In this document: positions 43,155-52,850 of the stretch, one piece after another
How the letters are laid out: each line of letters opens with the position of its first letter
How positions within the stretch are numbered: the stretch's first letter is position 1
Source of the DNA: an uncultured Saprospiraceae bacterium
GTDB lineage: Bacteria; Bacteroidota; Bacteroidia; Chitinophagales; Saprospiraceae
Reading direction: 5' to 3'
NCBI GenBank assembly: GCA_937872385.1
Contig: CALMSO010000093.1
Coordinates: 1 to 64,000, forward strand
DNA: 64,000 nucleotides
Position numbers and translations under genes: made by a program
Notes under the pieces: generated by a model
What the model saw: only the letters and a program-made list of their open reading frames with translations
What the model was told of the DNA's origin: nothing
Databases searched by the model: none

Positions 43155-43446
43155 TAGCTGATTTTTTTCAATGTAAACAGGCTTCTGTGTTTAGAGCTTG
43201 TTTTTCAACGCTTTAGAGGCTCGCATCGTCTTCGGATACACGCCATGCACAAAAAACAAGGCGGCGTCAACGGACAATAACAAATCATACTAGAAACCCA
43301 CATCTCAAGCTTAGCAAACCATTTTCAGAACCGGTGTATTCAAAACGGAGGAAATACCTTTGCTTTATTACAAACTGTTGTTTATCAAAAATTTACATAT
43401 AAAACATAACAAATTATTTTTTACATTTGAAATAATCCCTACAACT

Positions 43447-44946
43447 ATGACTGCAAAACGTACTATGTTGCTTGTGCTGCTGCTGCTAATCGCGGGGCTT
43501 GGTTATGCACAAAAAAGCAAGGAAGAGAAAAAAACCAGCCCTGCCAACAATTCCCAACCTACCCCTAAAAATATGTGGGAAGTAGGCGCCCACGGCGGGT
43601 ATTTGTTCAACAGTGGCGACGTGGCCACGCAAGGCGGCTATGGTGCAGGTTTGCACATACGCAAATCGCTCGACTACGTATTCTCGCTACGTGGTGAGGC
43701 TATTTATGGCAATTTCAGTGGAACTGCTTTCGATTCGCTGCGCAATTTTGAAAACAACTGGCTCTCCGCTTCAGTGGTGGGTTTATTCAATCTTAACAGC
43801 TTGCGCTTCAACGATAAGACGCGCAAATTCACCATTTACGCTGGCGCAGGTGCTGGGGCCAGCTACTTCGAAGTGAATACCAAAAGAAGACTCGATCCGC
43901 AAGACCGAATGTTTGAAGAAAGAACCTTTGAGCGGGCCATTACGCCTCATGTAGTAGTGACGGCGGGCTTCGCCGTGCGCCTCGGCAAGCGTTTTAATAT
44001 TGGTATTGACCATCAGGCCATGCTGCCGCTGGGTGCCCGAGCTGACTTGGTGGACGGCTTCGACCGCGACGAGCAGGGCGAGCGCACTGGCTCCGGCGAT
44101 ATTGTACAATACGCCAATTTGCGCCTGAATTTCAACATTGGCTCATCGTCGCGCCTTTCCGAGCCACTGTATTGGATTAATCCATTAGAAAATGTCATTG
44201 CCCAGGTTTCAGAAACCCGTGGCCGCATGGATGCAGCGCTGAAGGACTCCGACGGCGACGGTGTGCCCGATATTTTTGATGAAGAACCCGACACGCCCCC
44301 CGGCGTACCTGTAGATACCAAAGGGCGTACCCTCGATAGCGACGGCGACGGCATCCCCGACTACAAAGACCGCGAACCCTACAACCCGCCTCGGGCTGGC
44401 GAAATGGTCAATGAATTTGGAGTGGTGGTCAATCCTAATCCAGCCGAGCGCCCAAGCATGGGCGGCGGTGGCGGCGTCAGCGAGGAGCGCGTGCGCGAAA
44501 TTGTGGACGAAATGCTCAAGGATTATCGCCTCACCGAAAACGCCAACTCTGTAGCTGATTGGTTTTTGCCGATGATTCATTTTGGTAATGAAAATACAAC
44601 CATCAAATACTCGGATTATGGCACCTTAGCTGGCATTGCCCGCATGATGAAAAACAATCCGAATATGCGCCTCGTTATCACTGGCCATACCGACTCTACT
44701 GGTCCGGAAGAACTCAACAATATGCTTTCTTACCAACGCGCACAGGCGGTAGTCAATCATTTAGTCGAAAATCATGGCATTGGCCGCGGCCGCTTGCTCA
44801 TCGAATGGAAAGGACCGCAGGAGGTTTTAGTGCCACAAGCCAGCAGCTACATGAATCGCCGCGTAGAATTTCGCGTAGCTTCGCGTGATGACGTAGAAAT
44901 GGATCCGCCTAGCGGTAGCAGCCAAAAGAAACGCGACGGTTATTAA
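43447..44946 (+). CDS. OmpA-family protein with thrombospondin type 3 repeats
   Basis: ATG at 43447 gives 499 residues with a signal peptide (MTAKRTMLLVLLLLIAGLGYAQ); the in-frame ATG at 43360 is rejected because it precedes this signal. An N-terminal beta-barrel (about 40-250) is followed by calcium-binding type 3 repeats (DSDGDGVPDIFDEEPDTPPG and DSDGDGIPDYKDREPYNPP). A short helical stretch comes next, then a C-terminal OmpA domain (about 375-480: LVITGHTDSTGPEE, YQRAQAVVNHLV, NRRVEFRV) that binds peptidoglycan. It anchors the outer membrane to the wall. A near-perfect terminator palindrome follows at 45020-45059. Confidence 0.96.
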   Translation: MTAKRTMLLVLLLLIAGLGYAQKSKEEKKTSPANNSQPTPKNMWEVGAHGGYLFNSGDVATQGGYGAGLHIRKSLDYVFSLRGEAIYGNFSGTAFDSLRNFENNWLSASVVGLFNLNSLRFNDKTRKFTIYAGAGAGASYFEVNTKRRLDPQDRMFEERTFERAITPHVVVTAGFAVRLGKRFNIGIDHQAMLPLGARADLVDGFDRDEQGERTGSGDIVQYANLRLNFNIGSSSRLSEPLYWINPLENVIAQVSETRGRMDAALKDSDGDGVPDIFDEEPDTPPGVPVDTKGRTLDSDGDGIPDYKDREPYNPPRAGEMVNEFGVVVNPNPAERPSMGGGGGVSEERVREIVDEMLKDYRLTENANSVADWFLPMIHFGNENTTIKYSDYGTLAGIARMMKNNPNMRLVITGHTDSTGPEELNNMLSYQRAQAVVNHLVENHGIGRGRLLIEWKGPQEVLVPQASSYMNRRVEFRVASRDDVEMDPPSGSSQKKRDGY

Positions 44947-45019
44947 TCATGTAGTATTTTATAGGTGAATATTTTGTAATTATTGTTTACCAATAGACCA
45001 TTCAATATCAAACCAATAC

Positions 45020-45064
45020 AAACGAGCGCCGGAGAAAAATTTTTCTCCGGCGCTCGTTTTTGTA
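45020..45064. terminator. Perfect 40-bp palindromic bidirectional terminator
   Basis: AAACGAGCGCCGGAGAAAAA (45020-45039) is directly followed by its exact reverse complement (45040-45059). T-runs lie at both outer ends. It is shared by the convergent ompA-like and trkH genes. Confidence 0.92.
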
Positions 45065-45113
45065 AAGAAATATTTAGCGGTAAATGATATAAAAATTCAA
45101 TCCCACATTTTAT

Positions 45114-46874
45114 TTAGTTAATCAAAATATCCTCTTCCGGATAGCGAATATGACTCGTTTCAAGACGACGCAACATGCCAATGAGCAAGTTAATAGCCCC
45201 CACGCGCCCGATAAACATCAATAGCACCAGCACCAACTTACTCTCGTCGCTCAAGCTGCCTGTGATACCCATACTCAGCCCCACTGTGCAATAAGCCGAG
45301 AAACATTCAAACACAATACGCAGAAAATCAGCTGGGCCCGACTCTTCAAAGGACGCGACCAACATGACACCAAAACCAATAAAAATAAAAGACAAACTAA
45401 TAATAGCCGCACTTTTGCGCACCGAATAGTCAGAAATCACCCGGCGTCCCACGGTGATGCTCGTTTTGCCTCGCGCCAGGCTAAAAATATTGAGCGTAGC
45501 AATAGCGAAAGTACTGGTTTTGATGCCCCCGCCGGTAGAGGCTGGCGCTGCACCGATCCACATCAGCAGCAGTACAATCATAATAGTGGAAATATGTAAA
45601 GAGCCGGTATCAACGGTATTGAAACCTGCTGTGCGTGGAGTCACTGCGCCAAAAAAAGAAGTTACTAATTTGCCAGACAAGGTGGCGTGCTCGTCCAGTA
45701 CATTATTATATTCGAGGAAAAAGAAAAAAAGTGTACCAACACCCATCAGAATGAGCGTAGTATAAATAACAATTTTTGAATTGAGCGTTACTACACGAGG
45801 GCGCTTGCGGTAGTTTACTTCATTAGAAATATGTTTTTTAATCAGGGTAAGCATTTTTTCCCGGATATAATCCATCATATTAAACATGATATTGTAACCC
45901 AAGCCGCCAAAAATAAAAAGTATGGCTATAATAAAATGAATGAAATAATTAAAGCGAAATGATTCTTCGTACAGGCTGTTGGAGAGCGTAGAAAACCCAG
46001 CATTGCAAAAGGCTGAAACAGCATGAAAAATAGCAAAAAAGATGCGCTCGCTTTGGTTCGGTATCACATCTTTTGGGATGTAAGCATAAATAAGCAGTGC
46101 GCCTATGATTTCCACCGTTAAGGTCAAGGCTACAATATTTACCGTTAGTCGGAAAATATTACTAAACTGATTAGAATTAACAAAATCTTTTACAAACAAG
46201 CTTTCGCGGTACGACATATTTTCCTTGAAAAAATAAGCAAAAAAGGAAGTAAGCGTGAGCATGCCCAGCCCGCCTGCCTGAAAAAGCAGCATAATAACCC
46301 ACTGCCCCACTGGCGTAAAGTCCTGCCCTACATCTGCCACCACCAGCCCCGTCACACACACGGCACTGGTAGCCATAAACAACGCATCGGCAAAAGAAAT
46401 AGACCCAACCGTAGCCATTGGCAGCTTGAGCAATAGCGTACCCACCGCAATCAACAAAGCAAAGCTAAACGCAAAAATAAAGGCTGGCTGTAGGCGCGAA
46501 GAATAAAACCGCTGGATCACGGTGCTATATTCTATTGTAAAAAATAGCAACACACAAATTCGCAACAAAGGCAATTGTTGCATTAGAATGGCTTCGAGAC
46601 TGCGCCCCGACGAAAAAACCGAGGTTAGAATATATAACAAACCTCCAATAAACAGCAAAATCACTGCAATTTGGCTACGCCGCGCAGCCGAGCGGGGGGT
46701 AGTCAGGCGTTTGACAATATTCAGAAAAATAAAGGTGTTTAATAATATAAAATAATAAAGCGGCAAATGCGCCGTAAAGGCTCGATCCACTTCATATCCG
46801 ATATCATAAATAAACGTGAGTACTGCCACCAGACCGGCGGCCAGCGAAACCGCTCGGAGCGGAAATTGTGCCAT
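45114..46874 (-). CDS. trkH: TrkH-family potassium uptake protein
   Basis: This is the membrane pore subunit of a Trk/Ktr K+ transporter. ATG at 46874 gives 586 residues. The frame continues to 47021, but those residues are non-hydrophobic and look untranslated. There are at least ten membrane segments and four selectivity-filter half-sites: TSAVCVTGLVV, SAFCNAGFST, TPRTAGFNTVD and SAYCTVGLSM, each with the key Gly. Such a channel needs a TrkA/KtrA cytosolic partner, which is not present in this window. Monocistronic. Confidence 0.95.
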   Translation of the reverse strand: MAQFPLRAVSLAAGLVAVLTFIYDIGYEVDRAFTAHLPLYYFILLNTFIFLNIVKRLTTPRSAARRSQIAVILLFIGGLLYILTSVFSSGRSLEAILMQQLPLLRICVLLFFTIEYSTVIQRFYSSRLQPAFIFAFSFALLIAVGTLLLKLPMATVGSISFADALFMATSAVCVTGLVVADVGQDFTPVGQWVIMLLFQAGGLGMLTLTSFFAYFFKENMSYRESLFVKDFVNSNQFSNIFRLTVNIVALTLTVEIIGALLIYAYIPKDVIPNQSERIFFAIFHAVSAFCNAGFSTLSNSLYEESFRFNYFIHFIIAILFIFGGLGYNIMFNMMDYIREKMLTLIKKHISNEVNYRKRPRVVTLNSKIVIYTTLILMGVGTLFFFFLEYNNVLDEHATLSGKLVTSFFGAVTPRTAGFNTVDTGSLHISTIMIVLLLMWIGAAPASTGGGIKTSTFAIATLNIFSLARGKTSITVGRRVISDYSVRKSAAIISLSFIFIGFGVMLVASFEESGPADFLRIVFECFSAYCTVGLSMGITGSLSDESKLVLVLLMFIGRVGAINLLIGMLRRLETSHIRYPEEDILIN

Positions 46875-47104
46875 AATGGTTTTCACAAAGTAAACCTTCT
46901 GATAGTCAATTAGGAACGCTAAATGTTTTGCAAAGCTAAAACAGAATTCAGGAAAATGAAACTTCCGCTGTGTTAAAAATCTTTTTCCCCCGCTATCCCG
47001 GATTATTTTGCGCCAGCGCATTGTCTAATTTGTTATTGACTATGTAGTAGCTATCAAATACTATAAAACAGCCGACTATTTTTCTTCACTAAAAAACACT
47101 TGGA

Positions 47105-48676
47105 ATGAGAGTACTTTTGATGATTTTGCTAATGGCAACGCTGGGTTTTCAGGCCCATACTCAAGAAAAAGTGAATACTGAGATCAATCAAATCATCCGC
47201 AAACACGGCCTCGAACAAAGCCAGGTAATGGAAATTGCCAGCTGGATGACTGATGTGTATGGCCCGCGCCTGACCGCTTCGCCCATGCTCGACCGCGCCA
47301 CCCAGTGGGCAGTACAAACCCTACAAGGGTGGGGCATGAAAAATGTGCACACCGAAGACTGGGGCCCCTTTGGCCGCGGCTGGGAACTCAAGCATTTTGC
47401 TATGCACGCTACCGCCCCAAACTATTTTCCGATCATCGCCTACCCGAAAGCTTGGTCGCCCTCAACCAAAGGCACCATCAGCGGTGAAGTGATTTATCTC
47501 GACGCCGCCAGCGAAGCCGATTTAGCGAAATATAAGGGCAAGCTCAAGGGCAAATTTGTCTTCATGGACACTGCCCGCGTGGTGAGCGAGTGGTTTGACG
47601 CACCGGCCAAACGCCTCGGAAATGATGAATTGCTGCGCTTGGCTAATGCCCCGGAGCCTACTGTCAATCGCTTCCGCAATTTTCAGAGCAATATCGGCTT
47701 TGCCAATGCCCTCTGGAAATTTTTGTACGATGAGCAACCCCTCGCCATCATTGATCGCAACTACAAAGGCGACCTCGGCACGGTATTCGTCAGTGGTGCT
47801 CGCACCCCTGAAGGACGCGCCTGGGACGAAGGGCGGCAGGTAATTCCGCAAGCTACCGTCAGCATTGAACATTATAACCGCATCTTTCGCCTGATGAAAA
47901 AAGGCATCCCCGTGACCCTTTCGATGAATCTTGAGGCAATGTATGCCAATCCGGATAAAGATATGGAACGCAATATCATCGCCGAAATACCCGGCACCGA
48001 CCTCAAGGACGAAGTGGTCATGTTTGGTGCGCACTTCGACTCATGGCACAGCGGCACCGGCGCTACCGACAATGCCGCAGGCTCGTCCGTGATGATGGAA
48101 GCAGCCCGCATTTTACTCGAAACGATCAAGGAAACTGGTATTCAGCCGCGCCGTACCCTGCGCCTGGCCCTGTGGACGGGCGAAGAGCAAGGACTCTACG
48201 GCTCGCGCGGCTACGTAGAGCAGCATTTTGCAGAAATGGAAAATCGCAGCGTGAAAGCCCTCAAACCAGCTCAGCAAAAAATTTCGGCGTATTACAACCT
48301 TGACAATGGCACCGGCCGTATCCGGGGAGTTTATATGCAAGGCAATGCAGCCGTAGCGCCCATTTTCCGGGCCTGGCTCGATGCTTTCCGCGACCTCGAC
48401 GCCACCACCCTCACCATGAGCAATACCGGCGGCACCGACCACCTGTCCTTCGATGGTGTGGGCATTCCTGGTTTTCAATTTATCCAAGATCCAGTGGCTT
48501 ACTCCACGCGCACCCACCACTCCAATATGGATAACTGGGATCACCTCGTAGCCGAAGACCTACGCCAGGCGGCCACCATCGTCGCTTCTTTTGTGTGGCA
48601 TACTTCACAACGCGATGAAATGCTGCCCCGGAAGCCCATGGAAATAGAAACCAGTGCCGCTACCGGATCCAGATAA
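47105..48676 (+). CDS. Secreted M28-family zinc aminopeptidase
   Basis: This 523-residue exported metallopeptidase has a signal peptide (MRVLLMILLMATLGFQAHT). A PA-like insert (about 110-250) precedes the M28 catalytic domain. The two-zinc site can be followed: GAHFDSWHSGTGATDNAAG supplies His and Asp, WTGEEQGLYGSRGY supplies the paired Glu, and NTGGTDHLSFDGVGIPGFQF and THHSNMDNWD supply the remaining Asp and His. It would cleave peptides in the periplasm or outside the cell. The catalytic set appears complete. Terminator at 48724-48758. Monocistronic. Confidence 0.95.
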   Translation: MRVLLMILLMATLGFQAHTQEKVNTEINQIIRKHGLEQSQVMEIASWMTDVYGPRLTASPMLDRATQWAVQTLQGWGMKNVHTEDWGPFGRGWELKHFAMHATAPNYFPIIAYPKAWSPSTKGTISGEVIYLDAASEADLAKYKGKLKGKFVFMDTARVVSEWFDAPAKRLGNDELLRLANAPEPTVNRFRNFQSNIGFANALWKFLYDEQPLAIIDRNYKGDLGTVFVSGARTPEGRAWDEGRQVIPQATVSIEHYNRIFRLMKKGIPVTLSMNLEAMYANPDKDMERNIIAEIPGTDLKDEVVMFGAHFDSWHSGTGATDNAAGSSVMMEAARILLETIKETGIQPRRTLRLALWTGEEQGLYGSRGYVEQHFAEMENRSVKALKPAQQKISAYYNLDNGTGRIRGVYMQGNAAVAPIFRAWLDAFRDLDATTLTMSNTGGTDHLSFDGVGIPGFQFIQDPVAYSTRTHHSNMDNWDHLVAEDLRQAATIVASFVWHTSQRDEMLPRKPMEIETSAATGSR

Positions 48677-48723
48677 TTAAATAAATATAAACGTTACATA
48701 TCGAAACACGTTCCCCCTTTATT

Positions 48724-48758
48724 CGCCCTGTGTACAGGATGTATGCGGGGCGTTTTTT
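48724..48758 (+). terminator. M28 peptidase gene terminator
   Basis: CGCCCTG (48724-48730) pairs with CGGGGCG (48746-48752) with one G-U pair, and is followed by TTTTTT. It is about 50 bases past the stop codon. Confidence 0.7.
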
Positions 48759-48797
48759 ATAAAAAACTGACAGTACATATCTATTTGTATAATAATA

Positions 48798-49101
48798 ATG
48801 CGAATATCAAGTTCAAATGATTAATAACCATTTGCGATTTGCGAAGTTCGATTTACGATTTTGTAAAACCCTGAAAAACAAACTTTTGAGCATAAATAAG
48901 CACGTCATTTCCAATTGAAAATAGTATAAAAACGAACCCCATAGGGGTGATATAATTATCAAGGATATAAATAAGGCGATTTAAACCCCAGCGGGGTGGC
49001 ATATTACACCAACACGGTGTCACCCCGTTGGGATTCAAAACCATTGATTATCAATTAACTATAAATTTTTCACCCCTTCGGGGCTAACTCGATATTCGCA
49101 T
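48798..49101. mobile_element. Short inverted-repeat element, copy B (304 bp)
   Basis: ATGCGAATATCAAGTT (48798-48813) and AACTCGATATTCGCAT (49086-49101) are inverted repeats matching at 15 of 16 positions, flanked by TA on both sides. Four GC hairpins lie inside: CCCC-ATA-GGGG (48937-48947), CCCC-AGC-GGGG (48986-48996), CCC-GTT-GGG (around 49027) and CCCTTCGGGG with a UUCG-type loop (49074-49083). The first 120 bases match the reverse complement of copy A at 16288. An open frame inside (48853-49044) is repeat-derived. Confidence 0.7.
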
Positions 49102-49164
49102 TAATGATTTATGGCAAGTTGTCTAATTTTTGTTAAAATAATACTTTTTCAATAAAATATAACT

Positions 49165-49172
49165 TACTTTTG
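49165..49172 (+). promoter_or_regulatory. TAnnTTTG box upstream of the DinB-like gene
   Basis: TACTTTTG is a full -7 match 85 bases before ATG 49257. No upstream TTTG lies at the right distance. The following segment (49180-49206) recurs at 57706-57732. Confidence 0.4.
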
Positions 49173-49256
49173 GTAGTTTAATGAAACATGGTTATTTGGT
49201 TAATTGTACCGTTTTTATACTAAAAAAATTCCGTCTGGATATTCATCCCAATTTAT

Positions 49257-49796
49257 ATGAACAATTCATTGAAAACATCATTGTGGAATCAATTTGGGGC
49301 AAGTATTGATATGCTTATAAATGTTGTTCATCTTTGCCCTGATGCTTATTTTTCTAAACATAAGCGATTTTATTACATTGCATATCATAGTGTAATTTTT
49401 TTAGACTACTATTTAACCATACCACCAAAAGATTTTGTACCCTTACTGCCTTTTACACAGAAGATGCCTGAGCAGAGACCTCAAGAGGCAATTGACGATT
49501 TGATTCCGGATGAAATTTATAGTAAAAAAGAATTAATAGAATACCTGGAACGGTGTCGTGAGAAGTGTAAAAACATCATTACAAATTTGACCGACGATAA
49601 GCTTAATGAGCGTTTCACAGAAGGGAATGCCCCTAATGATATGGATTATCCTATTTTGGAAATATTACTTTATAACTTACGCCACACGCAGCATCATGTT
49701 GCACAGCTAAATATGCTCATACGACAAAACCTTGATAAGCATATGGAATGGTCTTTTAGAGTAGGTGACATAGACATGGGTGAGTTAAAAATTTAG
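49257..49796 (+). CDS. DinB-like metal-binding four-helix protein
   Basis: The 179-residue cytosolic protein has the DinB/YfiT-type arrangement of three spaced histidines on a four-helix bundle: an early IAYHSVIFLDYY and a late LYNLRHTQHHVAQLNML. Members are metal-dependent and some transfer thiols or are damage-induced, but function is usually unassigned. Codon use and A+T content are higher than in neighbouring genes, and with the flanking inverted-repeat element this hints at recent arrival. The start at 49257 is clear. A TACTTTTG box lies at 49165. Confidence 0.8.
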   Translation: MNNSLKTSLWNQFGASIDMLINVVHLCPDAYFSKHKRFYYIAYHSVIFLDYYLTIPPKDFVPLLPFTQKMPEQRPQEAIDDLIPDEIYSKKELIEYLERCREKCKNIITNLTDDKLNERFTEGNAPNDMDYPILEILLYNLRHTQHHVAQLNMLIRQNLDKHMEWSFRVGDIDMGELKI

Positions 49797-49930
49797 ACCA
49801 CAGAGTTATGTAAAGATTGTAAAAGCGCACTATAATAAAATAATGCTTCGCATAGTATAGCTAATTATGCCTTTTAAATACGAGCATCTCGGTAAATTAT
49901 TACATTTCATAAAAATAACGCATCATAATT

Positions 49931-50494
49931 ATGAAACATAAAAAGGAACTTTCTGCCGCTGAAAGGGTAGCGCTAATTACAATGCTAAAAACGCGTTTTG
50001 AGCAAAATAAGCACCGCCACGAAGGGTTGGATTGGGCTGAAATACAAGCCCGGCTGGAACGGCAACTGGAAAAACTTTGGTCGCTGAATGCGATGGAAGC
50101 CACAGGCGGCGAGCCGGATGTAACGGCTTATGATAAGATGGCAGATGCATATATTTTTTGTGATTGTGTGGCTGAAAGCCCTAAAGGGCGCAGAAGTGTT
50201 TGTTATGATCCGGAGGCGCTGGCCTCAAGAAAAGAGTATAAACCTAACGATAGCGCCGTGGGTATGGCCGCCCACATGGGCATCGAGGTATTGACCGAAG
50301 CGCAGTATCGCGCCTTGCAACAGCTTGGAAAATTTGATACAAAAACGTCTAGTTGGCTATCAACTCCCCCCGAAATCAGGGCGCTGGGCGGGGCCATTTT
50401 CGGTGATTTTCGCTATGGACAAGTGTTTATTTATCATAACGGCGCGGAATCTTATTATGCTGCAAGAGGATTTCGCGGCGCATTAAGCGTGTAA
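49931..50494 (+). CDS. DUF4256 family protein
   Basis: The 187-residue cytosolic protein closely follows the DUF4256 pattern: a basic N-terminal helix, then EATGGEPDVTAYD, IFCDCVAESPKGRRS, MGIEVLTEAQYRALQQLG, FDTKTSSWLSTPPEIRALGG and HNGAESYYAARGFRG. The family is found in diverse bacteria. Its function is unknown. The gene stands alone, 135 bases after the DinB-like gene on the same strand. A hairpin terminator for the facing gene lies just beyond it (50557-50590). Confidence 0.9.
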   Translation: MKHKKELSAAERVALITMLKTRFEQNKHRHEGLDWAEIQARLERQLEKLWSLNAMEATGGEPDVTAYDKMADAYIFCDCVAESPKGRRSVCYDPEALASRKEYKPNDSAVGMAAHMGIEVLTEAQYRALQQLGKFDTKTSSWLSTPPEIRALGGAIFGDFRYGQVFIYHNGAESYYAARGFRGALSV

Positions 50495-50549
50495 TATTAT
50501 TTACAATTTACGAAGTCCGATTCACAATACAATATTCCATTACTTATTA

Positions 50550-50592
50550 TAATAACAAGCGCCTGACGGCAGCAGCACCGCCAGACGCTTGC
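50550..50592 (-). terminator. Terminator of the metallophosphatase gene
   Basis: AAGCGCCTG (50557-50565) pairs with CAGACGCTT (50582-50590) with one mismatch. On the minus strand the hairpin is followed by TGTTATTATAATAAG. It lies between convergent genes. Confidence 0.65.
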
Positions 50593-50596
50593 GCAT

Positions 50597-52489
50597 TTAC
50601 CGCAGTTGCAGCGTATCAAATTCTTCGAGCGTATCGGGGTTGACCACACGCATACGGATGCGCTTCTTTTTCACATCGAAGAAAACGAGGGCGTTTTGGG
50701 TCGTGAAACCGGTCACCCAGGGGGTCCAGGGGGTTTGTTCTTGGGCGTAGTAAGGAGCGCCGGCCGCGCCGTTGTTGATCTGCCAGATAGTACGGCTGCG
50801 TTGCAGTTTGGGCTTGTCCCAGTTGTCGGGGTAGGTATTGGTTTCGGGCCGCAGTTCGAGTTTGTTGTAGTTGTGCTCGTCGCCAGTGAGAATAGCTACG
50901 AATTTTTTACTGCGATTGATGAGCACGTCTAAGAGTTGGTCGCGCCGCTCTATGATGCCCACGTCCACGGGTTGTCCCGCTACATTAGGGCGGAAGCGGT
51001 TGTTGCCACGATACCACATATCATCGCCGACGTGCCCGCCGTTGGGGAAAAACGGGGTGTGCAGGGTCAGGAAAATATGCTGCACCGAGCGGTCTTTTTC
51101 TAATTTGGCAATCGTTTCTTGTAGCCAAACCATCTGATTATCCATGATATACCCATGCAAATTTCCACCTATATAATCTGATTGCGACAAAGACGGCGCG
51201 TACCAGTAATCGGAATTCAGCACAATCATTGCCACATTGCCGTAGGTATAATAGAATACATTTTCTTCATACGACGGGAAGTCCATCTCATTCGGATTGG
51301 GGTCGTACTTGCTGCCATCCTCGCTTTTGGGGCCGTTGAGCGGGTTCACAAAATGGTCGGCAAAGACCTTTTCTGCCGATTCGGTGGCAAAAGGAAAGCG
51401 GTCAATAGTGTAGGTGCGGTTCTCTACCGTATCGCGGAAGACGTGCATAAAGGCTTCGTGATTGCCCATAGCGGCAACGATGGGGAAGTGATGCCCCCAG
51501 GGCTGCACGGCGCGTTTCCAGTTGGCGTATTGCAGATCCATCTGCCCGCGGTGCGTGAGGTAGCCGTTGATGAGGTCGCCAGTGATTTGTAAAAAAGCTG
51601 CATTTTGCTGGTGCGCCAGCGCGGCAATTTTTTTCATAATGTAAAAATTGGTACCGTGTACATTGCGCTCGCCGCCGCCCGTGCCGTTGCGCGAATCGCT
51701 GGCATAAGCAAAGGTGAAAGCAGTTTTAGCACCAGGCTTAGGGGCTGTTTTGAAACTGTAATTTTGTGACAAATCACCGTAGCGTACGGTATAATCGTAA
51801 TTTGTATTCGGCTGTAAACCAGTCACTTTTATCTCATGCTGCGTAGTGGCTGCCTTGTCGGCAAAAGCGCGTCCACCCGCCAGCACGGTGGCCTGCACGG
51901 GCAGGTTGGTGGTGAAGGAAATCACTGCGCCGTCGGCTTCGAGGATATTGATGAACGGCCCCTCGATAATGGTAGGAATGACCTCAAATGCATCGCCTGC
52001 CTTGAACGAAACGATGCCATCATAAAGCAAGTCGCCGCGCTCGTTGGCTACGCGATAACCCAGCGTACCGAAGCTACTTTTTTCCCAACCGACCATATCA
52101 TAACGGCCGCCGAGATTGGCCCGGACGTTGAGGTTCGCTTTGCCATCGGCAATGGGCAGGCTGCGCCCCAGATACACCGGGTGTGGGTACTTCATGTCGG
52201 CGTAGGGTATGAAGCCATAATACAGCGTGCCATTGAGATTGGGCATTTTAAAATCGAACGCAATGCCGTCGGCGGTGCCTTGCGGGCTGCCGAAAACTTG
52301 CTCGTAGGTGTAGGGCGCGGTAGGTGTCACAGCCGGAATCAAGCGACCGTCTTTTTCCATCACGAGGCGGCCGGCGACGTCGTAGCGCAGATTGGCGTGT
52401 ACGGCAGGTACAGCCGGTTGCTGTGCAAAAATGGCCGAGGCCATTAGCAGGCAAAGCAGTGCGAAAGTGTGTTGTTTGCTAAAAAACAT
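50597..52489 (-). CDS. Exported calcineurin-like metallophosphatase
   Basis: ATG at 52489 gives 630 residues with a signal peptide (MFFSKQHTFALLCLLMASAIFAQ). The frame back to 52630 adds cytosol-like residues and is not used. A purple-acid-phosphatase-like Fn3 domain (about 160-270, ending LQPNTNYDYTVRYG) precedes the metallophosphoesterase domain. Its motifs are ASDSRNG, ITGDLING, MGNHEAF, LTLHTPFFPNGGHVG and LTGDEHNY, which supply the di-metal ligands. It probably removes phosphate from organic esters in the periplasm. No C-terminal T9SS domain is evident. Monocistronic. Confidence 0.94.
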   Translation of the reverse strand: MFFSKQHTFALLCLLMASAIFAQQPAVPAVHANLRYDVAGRLVMEKDGRLIPAVTPTAPYTYEQVFGSPQGTADGIAFDFKMPNLNGTLYYGFIPYADMKYPHPVYLGRSLPIADGKANLNVRANLGGRYDMVGWEKSSFGTLGYRVANERGDLLYDGIVSFKAGDAFEVIPTIIEGPFINILEADGAVISFTTNLPVQATVLAGGRAFADKAATTQHEIKVTGLQPNTNYDYTVRYGDLSQNYSFKTAPKPGAKTAFTFAYASDSRNGTGGGERNVHGTNFYIMKKIAALAHQQNAAFLQITGDLINGYLTHRGQMDLQYANWKRAVQPWGHHFPIVAAMGNHEAFMHVFRDTVENRTYTIDRFPFATESAEKVFADHFVNPLNGPKSEDGSKYDPNPNEMDFPSYEENVFYYTYGNVAMIVLNSDYWYAPSLSQSDYIGGNLHGYIMDNQMVWLQETIAKLEKDRSVQHIFLTLHTPFFPNGGHVGDDMWYRGNNRFRPNVAGQPVDVGIIERRDQLLDVLINRSKKFVAILTGDEHNYNKLELRPETNTYPDNWDKPKLQRSRTIWQINNGAAGAPYYAQEQTPWTPWVTGFTTQNALVFFDVKKKRIRMRVVNPDTLEEFDTLQLR

Positions 52490-52850
52490 GATGTGGATTA
52501 ATTTTTGATTACTATTTAGCGGTTGAAAAAAGTGCGACCACAGGTTGTGCCCTAATAGCAAGAATGCGGAGGACGGGCACATTGCTGCGCAGAAAAAAGC
52601 AAATGGTGTTCTGATTTCGGGGCATGACAAAATCGGACTGAAGTGTCATTTTGCATAGCTGCAAATATCGCCAAAAATGGCGGAACAGGCTATGGCAAAC
52701 AAAATGATAATATAAAATTAATATAGCGGAGGATGCATTGCAGGCTGTATTGTGCTTTTGCCCTTTTGAGCTTAATCAATTGATAATGAGCGTTTTATCA
52801 AACAATTTGTTACACAATTCTGAAAATTATAAACTATTGCGCTGGGTGTC
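52490..52850. other. Intergenic region with no recognised gene
   Basis: About 360 bases between two same-strand genes. Nothing beyond A+T-rich words and an imperfect ATATTTG box is supported. Confidence 0.45.
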
